Source: Purpureocillium takamizusanense (Eukaryota > Ascomycota > Sordariomycetes > Hypocreales > Ophiocordycipitaceae). From it: a stretch of DNA of 64,000 nucleotides. Below are positions 11,517-24,176 of the stretch, one piece after another. The translations under genes and the position numbers were made by a program. Each line of letters begins with the position of its first letter. Position 1 is the stretch's first letter. The stretch lies in contig NC_063070.1 in assembly GCF_022605165.1 (NCBI RefSeq), positions 3,038,001-3,102,000 on the forward strand. The letters run 5' to 3'. Under the pieces are notes generated by a model. It worked only from the letters and a program-made list of their open reading frames with translations. It was not told the origin of the DNA and searched no databases.

Positions 11517-14500
11517 ATGAAGGACGCCAGCGACTCCGAACCGCCGCCAGGCCCTCCCATCGGGCGCCGGAGAGCGTAAGTGTCTTGCCCTCCCTTGCGC
11601 GGGTTGGAGGATGAGGAACTTTGGGCGAACAATCCTTTATCTCCCCGCCCAGTGCCTCGGCATTCCAGACTGACCCTCCTCTCCAGGCCAACCATCACCA
11701 TTGACACCACTGCCGTCAGCGCAAACAACAGTCCCGGCGGCATACCCCAAGACGGCACCCGGGCGAGCCCCTCCGTATCACCCATATCACCCCCCGACGA
11801 CGCTGCCGCCGCCAGCCCGTCCACCATTGCCGAGCCCCCCGTCGCTGGCTTCACTCCCACCAACCAGCGCCCCGAGCTGCGCGCCGACACCTCCTTCGAC
11901 AGCAAAGACAGCCGGCCCACGAGCCCGCACAACGTCTCGAGCCCCGTCATGTCGCGCGCCGCCGCCGAAGGAGTCGCCGGCTTCCTCTCCGTGCCCCCGA
12001 ACCCCCTGCGCTCCAGGCAGAACTCGGTCGACTCCCAGGATGCCGTGCGCTCCGTCAGCTCCCACGGCGAGACCACCGTGGTCGCCTCGAGCTACACGCA
12101 GACGGACAAGTTCAAGGCGGCCGGCAATGATAAGATCATGAAGGACGCCTCGGCCCTGTCCCCCGACGCGGGCACCGAGGCTGACTTCAAAGTCGACAAC
12201 AACCCCTTCGCCTTCACCCCCGGCCAGCTCAACAAAATGTTCAACCCCAAGAGTCTCCCGGCCTTTTACGCGCTCGGTGGGCTCCGCGGGCTGGAGAAGG
12301 GCCTGCGCTCGGACCGCAAATCGGGCCTCAGCACCGACGAGTCGCGCCTCGACGGCGAGGTCTCGTTCGAGGACGCGACGACGACGACGGTCAAGAACAG
12401 TAAGCTGGAGACGGAGGGTGTCATCAGTCCGGTGGCCCGACAGCCCACTAACAAGTCTTCGCGTGCCAAAGACGACTCCTTCTCCGACAGGTATCGCGTC
12501 TTCAGGGACAACAGACTGCCCGTCAAGAAGGGCAAGAGCCTGCTCCAGCTCATGTGGATCACTTACAACGACAAGGTGCTGATTCTACTGTCCATTGCCG
12601 CCGTCATCAGCCTTGGCGTCGGTCTCTACCAAACATTTGGCGGCGAGCATAAGCCCGGCGAGCCCAAGGTTGAATGGGTCGAGGGCGTGGCCATTATCGC
12701 CGCCATTGCCATTGTCGTCATTGTCGGCTCTCTCAACGATTACTCCAAGGAACGACAGTTTGCCCGCTTGAACAAGAAGAAACAGGACCGCAACGTAAAG
12801 GTGGTCCGCTCTGGGAGGACGGTCGAGGTATCCGTGTTTGACCTCATGGTCGGCGATGTCATCCACCTCGAGCCCGGCGACCTGGTGCCTGCCGACGGCG
12901 TGCTCATTGAGGGCTTCAACGTCAAGTGCGACGAGTCTCAGACGACGGGCGAATCCGACATTATCCGCAAGCGACCGGCCGACGAGGTCTTCGACGCCAT
13001 TGCGAACCACGAGAATCTTAAGAAGATGGACCCGTTCATCCAGTCAGGCGCGCGAATCATGGAGGGCGTCGGCACTTACATGGCTACGTCCACCGGCATC
13101 TACTCGTCGTACGGCAAGACGCTCATGGCCCTCAACGAGGACCCGGAGATGACGCCCCTCCAGGCCAAGCTCAACGTCATCGCCACGTACATCGCCAAGC
13201 TCGGTGGTGCCGCCGGTCTGCTCCTGTTCATCGTCCTCTTCATCGAGTTCCTGGTTCGCCTCCCGCGCCTGGACGACAGCGTCACCCCAGCTGCAAAGGG
13301 CCAGATGTTCCTCAACATCTTCATTGTCGTCGTCACCATCATCGTCGTCGCTGTTCCTGAAGGCCTGCCGTTGGCCGTGACACTCGCGCTGGCCTTTGCC
13401 ACGACCCGCATGCTCAAGGACGCCAACCTGGTCCGCCACCTCAAAGCCTGCGAGGTCATGGGCAACGCGACGACCATTTGCTCCGACAAGACAGGTACCC
13501 TGACGCAGAACAAGATGCAGGTCGTATCGGGCACCATCGGCACCAACAACCGCTTCGGAGGCGCCCGTCCCAAGTCGCCAGACAGCGACGATGACGACGA
13601 CGAGGACGCCGAGCCCGCCCTCGACGACACGAGCGCCGACATTTCAGCCGCGGACTTTGCAGCCATGCTCAGCGCTCCCGTCAGGGAATTGCTGCTCAAG
13701 TCGGTCGCGCTCAACTCGACGGCGTTTGAGGGCGAGGTCGACGGCGAGAAGACGTTTATCGGATCCAAGACGGAGACGGCCCTCCTGTTGTTCGCGCGCG
13801 CGCACCTCGCCATGGGCCCCGTCAGCGAGGAGCGTGAGAGCGCCACGACCCTGCAGATCATTCCTTTTGACTCCGGCCGCAAGTGCATGGGCATCGTCAC
13901 GCAGCTGCCCAAGGGCAGGGCACGCCTGTACGTCAAGGGCGCCTCCGAAATACTCCTGGCCAAGTGCACGCAGACGTTGCGCGACCCCTCGGCGGACGAC
14001 TCGCTCGTCCCGCTCACGTCGGACGACAGCCGCACCATCGCACGCCTCATCGAGAGCTACGCCATGCGGTCCCTGCGAACCATTGGCATCTGCTACCGCG
14101 ACTTCGACTCGTGGCCGCCCAAGGCGGCTCGGCGCATGGAGGGTGGCAAGGACCAGGTCGAGTTTAGCGACATTTTCCGCGACATGAACTTTGTGGGCGT
14201 GGTGGGCATCCAGGACCCGCTCCGTGACGGCGTCTACGAGTCGGTGCGGGCTTGCCAAAAGGCGGGCGTGGTGGTGCGCATGGTGACGGGCGACAATAAG
14301 CTCACCGCGCAGGCCATTGCCAAGGAGTGCGGCATCCTGCAGCCCAACAGCATCGTCATGGAGGGCCCTGACTTCCGGAACCTGAGCAAGCTGCAGCAGG
14401 AGGAGCTCATCCCCCGGCTACACGTGCTGGCTCGGTCGAGCCCCGAGGACAAGCGCATCCTGGTCAAGCGGCTCAAGGACAAGGGCGAGACGGTAGCGGT

Positions 14501-15887
14501 GACGGGCGACGGCACCAACGATGCGCCCGCGCTCAAGATGGCAGACGTAGGCTTCTCTATGGGCATCGCCGGCACTGAGGTGGCTAAGGAGGCGTCGGCC
14601 ATCATCCTCATGGACGACAACTTCTCGAGCATCGTCAAGGCGCTCAAGTGGGGCCGCGCCGTCAACGACGCCGTCAAGCGCTTCCTGCAGTTCCAGCTGA
14701 CGGTCAACATCACGGCCGTGGTGCTGACCTTTGTCACGGCTGTGTCTAGCGGCAAGGAGGAGTCGGTGCTGACGGCGGTGCAGCTGCTGTGGGTCAACCT
14801 CATCATGGACACGCTGGCGGCGCTGGCGCTGGCGACGGACCCGCCGCAGGACAGCGTGCTCGAGCGCAAGCCGGAGCCCAAGGGTTCGTCCATCATCTCG
14901 CCGACCATGTGGAAGATGATCCTGGGCCAGGCGGTGTATCAGCTGGTGATTACCTTTTTGCTATACTACGGCGTGCCCAAGGGCCTCATCGACGGCATCA
15001 TCACCAACGAGCCGCTCCCGGCCCAAGTGGTCAACACGCTCGTCTTCAACACGTTTGTGTGGATGCAAATCTTTAATCAGTGGAAGTAAGTGCTACTAAT
15101 CCTGCCACCCAACCCATGTCTTGTCGTGGTGTGTAGTCGTGTTCACGTTGCTAATGATGATCGCCACAGTAACCGCCGCCTGGACAACAAGTTCAACATC
15201 TTTGAGGGCCTCACGAGCAACTGGTTCTTCATCGGCATCAGCGTCATCATGTGTGGCGGACAGGTGCTCATCATCTTTGTCGGCGGAGCGGCGTTCCAGA
15301 TCGCAAATGGCGCGGGTCGAGACGCGGCACTCTGGGGCATCGCCATCATACTGGGCGCCCTCTCGATCCCCATAGGCGTCATAATACGGCTTATTCCGGA
15401 CTCGGCGCTGCTGGCGCTCATTCCCGACTTCCTCAAGCAGCGGGCGCACAAGGTGCCGGGGCTGACGGTGTCGGACGAGGAGATGGACATGTACCCGGAG
15501 CCGCTGGCGGACGTGCGGGACGAGCTCAACTTTTTACGGCGGATGAAGGGCGGGCGGCTCAACAACCTCAAGTTTGCGGTGCAGCACCCCAAGGAGACGC
15601 TGATGCGGCGGTCGCGCAGCCCGTCGCACTCGCGGTCCGAGTCGATGCACGCGCCAGTGATGCCGGAGCGCGAGGACAGCTTCGGGTCGCGAGCGCCGAC
15701 GCCCGACTCGCGGACGCGGTCCCGGTCGAACCGGTCGCGGTCCAACTCGGCGCTCGGGGCGCCGACAGTCATGGCGGGTATCGTGGCGGCGGGCGTGGCG
15801 GCCGGGTGGGCGCCGTCAGGGCGGCCGAGCGCGGACGAGGCGGCGGCGGACAGGGGGCCGGAAAGCAGCGAGACGCGGAGAGAGTAA
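11517..15887 (+). CDS. P2B-type calcium-transporting ATPase (PMC1 / NCA-2 type)
   Basis: Proposed exons 11517-11575, 11687-15085 and 15170-15887 give 1391 aa. The junctions join RRRA to PTITIDTT and NQWN to NRRLDNKFN, as in fungal vacuolar Ca2+ pumps of the PMC1/NCA-2 group. The long polar N-terminus (about 1-300) is the likely regulatory region. Core motifs are PEGLPLAV in the fourth membrane helix, the phosphorylation site SDKTGTLTQNKM with Asp at about residue 620, MVTGDN, and TGDGTNDAPALK in the P domain, followed by the C-terminal membrane helices. An Asp/Glu-rich loop follows the phosphorylation site. The C-terminus is Arg/Ser-rich and may be a phosphorylation or calmodulin-type regulatory tail. 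It would pump Ca2+ out of the cytosol into the vacuole or across the plasma membrane. Family assignment is firm; membrane location is inferred. Confidence 0.93.
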
Positions 15888-16590
15888 AAGTGTGGGAGTA
15901 AGGGAGCTGTATATACCACCAACCATAGCATACACGGGCAGTTTCTCACTCGCCCACACCTGTCCATTAGAGTTGCGGCCGCTTAGTCGGCCGCTAGACT
16001 ATATCCAATTTGTACACACATTGAGCGCTCACGACTGCGAGTTGTTTGACTTTTGTTGCGCAGCCAGGGCCAGATTGGGAGTGCGTACTTGATATGTGTC
16101 GTCTGTCTGGGCCACGAGGGGGTGGTGGTGGTGTTGTGCAATTTGATGCAGCGCGGACACAGTTTCAAGGCGTGTGTCAGGGAAGGGGGATTTGGGCTGA
16201 TACAATTGAACCTTGAAAAAGTGCGAATACGGTGACTTTGCACTTTGTACTTGGTGGTCAGTCAGTCACCACGGCATGTATGTGTCTATCTTATCCCATC
16301 TTATCACAGGACCGGGCGGGGATCCCGCCGTGCTTGGCCTCGTCTGCTCTGGTTTTCCGAGCTGGGAGGTTTCAAATAGTCAGAGGGATAAACCGAGGAA
16401 CCATCCATCAAATATAGTAAATCTAGACTCACTCGAATCGAGAGCCGAAAGATGGACGTGAGGCCTCACGGTTACTATTAGGAGATGGACGAGGATTCAT
16501 TCCCCCGCGTTGTCTGCCTTTTGTCAGGTTTCCTGTTGCCTGCTGGGCTGCGCTCTATTTTTACGTTTGCATTTGCATCCTGGCCCATAC

Positions 16591-16750
16591 CTTAGAGGTA
16601 CAGTATGCTAACCCAGGTACGTACTAAAACCTTGGGCATTTCTATCAAGTAAGGCACTATGCGGAGGTACTTGCTTGGCCAAGTACTCAAGGGTGGTACA
16701 TACACATAAGGTACGATACTACACTGTAGGTAAAGTACCTGCCTCTAAGG
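16591..16750. repeat. Cluster of GGTAC words flanked by an imperfect inverted repeat
   Basis: Within 160 bp there are many AGGTAC, GGTAC, AAGTAC and AAGTACC words. The outer ends, cttagaggtac (16591-16601) and gtacctgcctctaag (16735-16749), are imperfect reverse complements, so the segment could fold back on itself. Function unknown. Confidence 0.5.
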
Positions 16751-17164
16751 TCATGAAAAAAGCGTGGCCGCGTGATGGTGAGCCCCGTGCCAACAAACTG
16801 GTGCGTGCCTACTAGAAGTAATGAGGTACTTCGTACCTGCGCGTGCCAGGCCAATGTCAATCAATGCCCGTGCCATTGCCATTTGATTTGATTGATGAAT
16901 TGATTGCCGGCAGCCCACCTGACTGACTCTCTGCCATGCCGCCGCTCCCCTGTCCTGCCTTTAACCCGCCCCCCCCCCCTTTCCCTTCTTGTCCCATTTG
17001 TCGCCGCGACGTTCTTGATAGGCGCGTACATGAGGTGGGTGGTAGCCAACTACCAACTGCCGGTGCGTGCGAGCGCGCGCGTGTTTTCAGAGAGAGAGAG
17101 AGAGAGAGGGCCGGAGCCTAATAAGAAAGAAAGAGGTCTGACTGAGGAGGACAAGCAGGAGGTA

Positions 17165-18118
17165 TCGCCCGACTCGAGCGATCTCTTTTTTTTCCTCCCC
17201 CTCCCGCTTTGTCTGCCTGGCCCTTTCTTTCATCTCATTTCATCCCTTGCCCGAATCGCCTTTCTCCGACCGTCACTTTTTCCCTCCTTCGTCTGTACCC
17301 GTTCGTTCCCTTTTCCCCTTTCCCCTTTCCCTCTTTCTCTTTTCCTTCTCTTCTCCCACGAACCTAATTCAACCAACCAACCGACCGACCACCGCCCAAC
17401 ACTTTCTATCATCCATTGTCTTCTTCGTCATTCGTCGTCATCGCCATCATCATCATCATCACCATAATCGGCCCGCAACGTAGCACCGCGACCGCAACCG
17501 CGCCTTGCCTTGTTCGCGCCGGGCTTCGTTATCTTTCCTCGGTTGCTTTCCCTCTCTTTCCACACCTTGACCTACCCGCGCGCGACTCACGCAGGTTGCC
17601 ACGTAGGCAAGGGGGGGAAGTACTGCTCAGCAGGAAGCCGGCTCTCGTTTCTCTTTGGCCTGCTAGCCCGTCCGGCCGCCCTTTTTTCGCGCCATCGGTT
17701 TATTCTGGTGTTTGGACCACACACCCTCCCGCCCACTTCCAGTCATCATCACCATCATACATCAGTCGCGACGCCCGGGCCTGATAAGGTTCCCCGTACC
17801 ATACATACGAGAGGAGGACCCGTAATCATTCCTTCTTTGGTCGCCTTTGATCTTCTTTGATGCTCTTCTCTCTTCTCCTTCCTCCTCCTCCTCTTCTTCT
17901 TCTCCTTTGAGCCGCCGCCGCCACCGCCGCTGGAGGATACCACGCCAATCACCAATCGCCCCAACTGTCCCGCGCCGTTTCAGTTGTCTCGACGCGCTGC
18001 CTCCCGTATCTGCCCCATCGTAAACTCGCCCACCGAGGGGGAGGCCAACTGGCATCTCTCTTTGTCTATCTCTCTCTCTTTCTCTCTCTCTCAACACACA
18101 CACAACCCTCTCCGGGCA
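17165..18118 (+). promoter_or_regulatory. Pyrimidine-rich promoter/leader of the sirtuin gene
   Basis: About 950 bp dominated by C and T on the coding strand, including a run of ctctctctttctctctct within 60 nt of the ATG. CT-rich tracts before the start codon are common in highly expressed filamentous-fungal genes and often precede the transcription start. No individual element could be assigned. Confidence 0.4.
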
Positions 18119-20063
18119 ATGACCATGAAGCGGGCTCCCGCAGGCAAGGCCGCCGCCGTGGCCCTGCCGCCGCGCAGTGGCAACCCCGACGCGCTCGACA
18201 GCCTGCCCGCCCACCCGACGCTCGACGACATCAAGCGCGCCGAGGCCAACGTGTCGCTCGCCGAGCTCGAGGACCGCGTCAACGACGTTCGCGAGTCGTG
18301 GGACACGGACTCGCTTTTTGAGGACGTCTTTCTCGAGCTGTCGTCGACGGAGGCCAACGGCGATAAGAGTGAGTTTTTTTTTCCCCTTGTTTTGTTCTCC
18401 ATTCGTCGTGCTCACCTCCTCCTACTCCTACTCCTCCTCCTCCTCCTCTTCCACCATCCAGCCCTCGTTGATTCTCATCAACTCTGGAACCCCCCACGCG
18501 CCGAGTGTCGTCGTCCAAGAAAGAAAGAAAAAAACCATGGCTGACGAGCATCATGCAGAGGCCGACACCTGCTCGCCCGAAGAGGCCAGTCGCCTCCGCA
18601 GGGAGCTGCGCGAATACGGCCCCGCCGTCTTCTGCCAGCGCACCGTCGACGCCGGCCGCTACTCGGCCAAGAAGCTGCTCACGGCCTTCAACATCCGCGC
18701 GCCCGCCTTCCTCGACGGCCAGCCCGACGAGGCCTACTTCAGCCTCCTCTCCCTCGCCATCTCGCGCGAGCTCTCCAAGCGCGCCAAGCTGTCGCGCTAC
18801 AACTCGGTCGACGACGCCGTCGACCTCGTCCGCCGCGCCTCCAACATCATCGTCATCACCGGCGCCGGCATCTCCACCTCGCTCGGCATCCCCGACTTCC
18901 GCTCCAAGGGCACCGGCCTCTACTCCAAGCTCGAGCACCTCGGCCTCGGCGACCCCCAGGAGGTCTTCGACATCGACGTCTTCAAGGACGACCCCACCAT
19001 CTTCTACTCGGTCGCCCGCGACATCGTCCCCGCCACCGACCGCTTCACCCCTACCCACCACTTCCTCGCCATGCTGCACCGCCGCGGCAAGCTGCTCACA
19101 AACTACTCCCAGAACATCGACAACCTCGAGGTCAAGGCCGGCCTGCCCAAGGACAAGCTCGTCCAGTGCCACGGCTCCTTTGGCACCGCCTCGTGCGTCC
19201 AGTGCGGCTTCCAGATGGACGGCGAGGCCATCTTCCCGGACATCAAGGCCGGCAACATCCCCCGCTGCCCCCGCTGCGTCCAGGCCCTGCTCTCCGGCAA
19301 CGGCACCAACGGCCACCGCCGCCGCAAGCGCAAGCGCTCCGCCGGCCCGAACGCCGCCTTCTCCGCCTCCGGCACCGCCTCCTCCTCCTCCTCCTCCGGC
19401 CGCCGCAAGCCCCGCCGCTCCCAGAGCGGCGCCTCGTCCGACGACGACGACAACTCCGACTACGACCTCCCCGAGGCCGGCGTCATGAAGCCCGACATCA
19501 CCTTCTTCGGCGAGGCCCTGCCCGACGAGTTCTCCAAGCGCCTGACCACGCACGACCGCGAAAAGGTCGACCTCGTCATCGTCATCGGCACCTCCCTCAA
19601 GGTCACCCCCGTCTCCGAGATTGTCAGCTGGCTCCCGCCCCAGATCCCCCAGATCTACATCTCGCGCCAGCCCGTCAGCCACATCAACTTCGACATTGAC
19701 CTGCTCGGCGACTGCGACGTCGTCGTCGCCGAGCTCTGCCGCCGCCTCGCCTGGCCCATGGTCCACGAGATGGCCGTCCCCGACGCCCAGCCCATTGACG
19801 TCGTCACCGAGCCCGGCTACCGCAGCAGGCACGCCTTTGAGGTGCGTCCGATGCCGCCGCCGCCGCCACCGGGGAAGACGACATCAACCAACACCACGAC
19901 GAGCAAAGCGGCTACGACGACGACGACGCCTGCCAACGGTGCTGCCGGCACGGCCAAGAACGGAGCCGCCTCGGTCTCGGCCTCGGCCACGGCCACGGCC
20001 ACGACCGCCAACGGCGACGTTAAGAACCGCTCTACCGCCAAGAAGCCCGTGGCCCTCCCGTGA
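18119..20063 (+). CDS. Class I NAD-dependent protein deacetylase (Sir2/Hst1-type sirtuin)
   Basis: Proposed exons 18119-18368 and 18559-20063 give 584 aa. The two exons lie in different frames, and only the acceptor at cag|agg (18558/18559) restores the frame to ADTCSPEEASRLRREL. Catalytic motifs are GAGISTSLGIPDFRS (from about residue 185), NYSQNID, and the catalytic His in VQCHGSF (about 288). Zinc ligands are CVQC and CPRC. The blocks LGDPQEVFDIDVF and YNSVDDAVDLV place it with Sir2/Hst1 rather than Hst2 or the mitochondrial classes. By family it removes acetyl groups from histone lysines in silencing. A Lys/Arg then Ser then Asp-rich stretch of about 70 residues follows the zinc knuckle (HRRRKRKR could be a nuclear signal). 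The C-terminal 100 residues are Thr/Ala-rich. A second ATG two codons downstream could also serve as start. Confidence 0.9.
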
Positions 20064-21117
20064 CGGACCAGCGCTCATCACCAAGATGTCACCACACCAC
20101 CACATGCGCGCCCACCCACACACGCACGCGCACACATACCTCCACACATGTCTCTATCAACCCACCACACCACACCTCTCTTGCGAGCCACGAATTACTG
20201 TTTCTGATACTACACTCGAGCCCATGTGCGGTCCGTCCTCCGCAGGCCCTTCGGTTCATCCGTTTGTTTCTCTGGTTGTTGTTCTTCTTTCTTCCCTTGC
20301 AAGGAGTTGTGGTCTGTGCCTGTTCTTTGTCCCCCCCAAATCGCGGGTGTCTGGCGTTTCGAACCGGCGAGAGAGAGAGAAAGGACTGGCCGGTCGGTCG
20401 GCCGGTCCAATGGCCCGATTGCCTCCCTTTTCCTTGCGTGCTTACTAGCTGCTTGTTCGGCCCATCATCCTGTTTGTTTTTTTATTAATCTCCCCTTTCT
20501 TTGTTTTGCCTGTTTTGATTCCGCTGGGGTTACGAGTTTATCTGCGTCTCCATGGTTGGCTCTGTTCCCGAGATCGGATGCAGACGCACATGCAGACGCA
20601 CACGCGGGGCGGGAGTAAGTTAGTAGTAGATGGGAAAGGGGCACGTCTAGATTTCGCCCCCCTTGTTTTACACACACACACGCACACACACAGCGAGAGA
20701 GAGAGAGCGAGAGATAAGAAAGAAAGACTTGCTTCGCGCCTATACACAGTCGGTCGATAACCCCAAGTGTTTGATTTTTCTTTCCAAAACTTGTTCTCCC
20801 TTCTGGTCTAGATGGTAGATGAAAGGACAGCCATGGAATGGGAATACAAGAAAAAAGAATTTAAAACACATTAATGGCTGCCCGTTTTGCTTTCGCTTTC
20901 ATGTCTCTTTGGTCCCGTGCCCGCACATGCTGCTGCTACCTGCGCCCGTTCCTCGTCAAAGTGGTATCCGTCCGTCCGTCCGCCCGCCCGCCTGAGAAAA
21001 CTACGTACGTAAAATCAACCGCCTCCGCCCCTCTTCTATGCGCAAGTATCCCCAAGGACAGGGAAGCCACCACGAGGGAAAGTGAAGCAAGGGAGAAGAA
21101 GATATGCAACGCCATGC
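20064..21117. other. Convergent intergenic region, sirtuin to SCY1
   Basis: About 1.05 kb between two stop codons. It holds a (CA)n(GA)n microsatellite and CT-rich stretches. No gene seen. Confidence 0.6.
20670..20716. repeat. (CA)n-(GA)n compound microsatellite
   Basis: About 20 bp of CA units interrupted once by CG, then about 20 bp of GA units. Non-coding. Confidence 0.85.
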
Positions 21118-24100
21118 CTAAATCAAACTCTCGTACTTGTCCAGCCCTGACTTGTGCTGCTGCTGCTGCTGCTGCTGCTGCGCCCCAAAGGTGGTGTTAC
21201 CGAGGCCACCGCCCATCGACCCCATGGGCTTGTTGGCCGACGGCCACCCCGTCTGCTGCTGCTGTTGCTGCTGCTGCGGTGGCGGCGGGGGCTTGATGCC
21301 GAACGACGACCCAGCGCCCGCGGAGGAGCCGCCGCCGGCGCCGGGGGGCGGGGGTAGCGAAAACGACGACGACGAGCTGCGCTGCCCGCCTATGCTGGGC
21401 CGCTGGGCGCCGAGGGTCATGCCGCCCATGGAGGACGTCATGCCGCCGAAGCCGGACGGCATGGTGGATAAGGGGTTCGCAGACGAGTAGTTGGGTGCGT
21501 AGCTGTTGGGCGTGGACGAGGCCGCCGACGCCCAGGGATTCGCCGTGGCCGCCGCTGCGGTGCTCGACGACGATGACGACCAGTTAAACGACGGCGACGC
21601 GCTGGGCTGCGCAGCCGCCGGCGCCGCCTGGAAGCTCGACTGTGAAGGCAGCGTGGGTTGGAGCGGCTGGCTGAACTGCGTCGACGACGGCGTCAGGGAG
21701 CCGAAGCGCGTGAGGTCGGGCGTGACGGTGCGGAAGCCGGTCCCCTGGCTCGGCGGCTGCGCGGCGACGCCCATGGGACTGGCGGGGGTCTGCGTGGACC
21801 ACGAAAAGGACGGCGTCTGCGGCGTGCTCGTCGTCGATGGCGACTTCGTCGTGGGCATGACGGAGGATGGTGTCTCGTCCCAGCTCGCTAGGCCGGCCCC
21901 GTTGCTTGCCGACGTGTCGCCAGCGCCCGGTCGCCCCTTGACCAGGGACTCAAAGTCATCCTCGTGGCCACCGCCGCTGCTCGCGTCAAACGCGGTGCCG
22001 GTCACGCCTCCAAAAGCAAGGAAGTCATCGTTGGGGCCGGCCGTCGCGCCGTTGGAGCTGCCCGACGTCTCCTGCAGCTTCTTGGACTGCTCGTCCTCGA
22101 CCCGCCGCGAAAGGTTCTTGATGAGCTCCATGAACGTCTGGAACTGCTTGAGGTCCAGCAAGGGGCCTAAGCTCATGCTCCACAGGACGGGCAGGATGTC
22201 CATGGCCACAAACTCGGCGTCAGCCGACTGGCCAACGATGCGCAGCACGTTGAGCGCCGCAACCATCACCGCCGGCTCCTTGGTCTTGATAGCCCTGATC
22301 AGAGGAACAATCTTCTCCTGCATCGTGTACTTGTCCAGGGCGCTCGACGAAGACGTCTTCCTCTTGTCCTCTACCAAGCCATTCAGGCCGTCGTCGGCTG
22401 CTGCGTCGGCCGACCCTCCACATAGGATGACGAATGCCTGCAGGCCGCGGACCTTGATGGCAAGGCTGTTCGTCCGACTGAAGACGGCCGCCACCACGGG
22501 GAAGAGTTCGTTTTTGATGGTGCTGAAATCGAGGACTGGAAGCACGGATGGCAGGGTCCGCATTGCAGCGTCGACGATGGAGTGGGTTGGGCATTCGATG
22601 GCAGCCAGGATGACAGGCAATATGTCTAGGCACAGCATGTCAGTCTTGTCCCCTCCTCACGATGCTGTGCCGCGCTCTTACCGTCCTTGAACTCCTTGCC
22701 GGAGCTATTGTCCGCCGCAGCCTGCAGGTGCTCGAGAAAGACCATGAGTCCCGCGTCTCGGGCCGGGTCCTTTTCCTGCGTCTGCTTTGCGTTGACGACG
22801 AATATTTCCTTCAATGCCGGCCGCACCTTCTCACCAAATGCGCGTCGGGCAGAAGGCAGCAGCTCGATAATCTTGAACACGTTCTGCAGGATCGCCGCCA
22901 GAAGATCCCTATCCTTGAGCTCGTCCAACAGCCCGGGAAGGATTTTCTTCTCCATGACCGACTTGGGGAACGACGGCAGGACCTTGACGAGACCCTTCAG
23001 GAATTGCGATTTTTCATTTGGCGTCTTAGCAGGAAAGGAGTCCAGGAAGCGGATGGTGGAGACGAGGATGTTGTCAAAGAACTCGCTCTGCTGGAACTCG
23101 CGGGCCGTCATCCGCTGGGCCGGCCGTCGCGTGATGAGCCTTGGCAAAACGTGGTGCGAGAGTTCTTTGGGGAGCGGGCGCGAGGAGAGGAAGTTGTTGG
23201 ACGACGAGGGCACGGACGAGGACGAGGAGAAGAGCCGCTTGTACGAGGAGAGGCTGGCGTGGCTCTCGAGCGGCGACTGGTGCGGCGAGTTGTACAGCGC
23301 CACGGACAGAAGCCCGAGCGAGAACATGTCGGCAGACGGCGTCAGGTTGTTGTCCATGACGAAGTCGGGCGAGGTGTAGTCGAGGTTGAGCTGCACGAGC
23401 CTGGGCAGCCGCGGGTCCATGTTGAGCACCTCGTACAGGTTGATGCCCTGGATGGAGGTGGGCTTGTTGGAGCCCTCGGCGGGACTGCAAAAAGCGAAGC
23501 CGCTGATCTTCCAGTCGGACTGCGAGCGCGTCAGTCAATTGCCGCGAATGGTTCCACGGTTGCAGTTGATTACCTTGGCGTTGATGAGGACAGCATCCGG
23601 GGTCAGGTTGCCGTGGACCAAGCCCGCGTTCTCGTGCAGGAATTCGAGGGCCTTGCTCAACTGCAGTAACCCCTTTTGGATTTCGAGCTCGTCAATCTCG
23701 AGCTCCCTCCTCCTCCGCACGCCGTCGGCGTCCTCGGTTACGTAGCGGCTCGAGCGGCCGCCGGGCCCGCCCGCGCGCTCCTGTTCATCCTTTTCCTGCA
23801 GCACACTCGCCAGCGACGCGGTGACGGCCTCTGTGACGAACTGCAGGCCGCCGCCTCTCGTCTCCTCGACGGGCTCGACGAGCTCGAGGATGCTGGGGTG
23901 GCGCAGCTTGGCGAGGCTCGAGGCCTCCTTCTTCAGGCGCTCGACGACCTCGTCGACGCTGCGCTTGTACGACGAGGCGCCGGAGCGGCCCAGGGAGCTG
24001 CCATGGCTGTCGAGCGCCTTCTTATCGAAGACGAAGACGCTGTATGGCTTGCCCGTCGACTTCTTCTTGGCGTCGTAGATCTTCCACGGGCCGGCCGTCG

Positions 24101-24176
24101 AGGTGGGCGTCGGTGAGACCGAGTAGTTTGCGGTGATGTTGGTGGCGGAGATGGACTTGAGCGCCGAGGAGAACAT
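21118..24176 (-). CDS. SCY1: SCY1-like pseudokinase with HEAT repeats
   Basis: Proposed exons (minus strand) 24176-23574, 23519-22682 and 22625-21118 give 982 aa, with introns of 54 and 56 nt. Junctions read VLINAK-SDWKISGFAF and EFKD-DILPVILAAIEC. The N-terminal kinase-like domain is degenerate: HGNLTPDAVLIN replaces HRDL and KISGF replaces DFG, so catalysis is unlikely. Helical HEAT-type repeats follow (about 330-670, PGLLDELKDRDLLAAILQNVF and similar). The last 300 residues are Ser/Pro/Gln-rich with NPW, two poly-Gln tracts coded by CTG/CAG repeats (for example 21155-21181) and the end SGLDKYESLI. The family (yeast Scy1, animal SCYL2) acts in clathrin-linked Golgi and endosome traffic. This Gln-rich, clathrin-adaptor-like tail resembles SCYL2. 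Confidence 0.9.

Larger units (their letters stand above)
15888..18118. other. Intergenic region and long leader before the sirtuin gene
   Basis: No gene recognised. 15.9-16.5 kb is the 3' flank of the ATPase. 16.59-16.84 kb carries a dense cluster of GGTAC-type words. An (AG)n tract of about 20 bp lies at 17089-17108. From about 17165 the + strand is strikingly pyrimidine-rich up to the sirtuin start, as expected for a fungal promoter and leader. Confidence 0.55.

Noticed and set aside
18279..19832. A 517-residue open frame on the minus strand opposite the sirtuin gene
   Set aside because: It is a shadow of the G/C-rich third positions of the sirtuin exon: Val/Ala/Gly/Asp/Glu-rich, without any family motif.
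22662..23669. A 335-residue open frame opposite the SCY1 exon
   Set aside because: Antisense shadow; the other strand has kinase-like and HEAT motifs that join across spliced exons.
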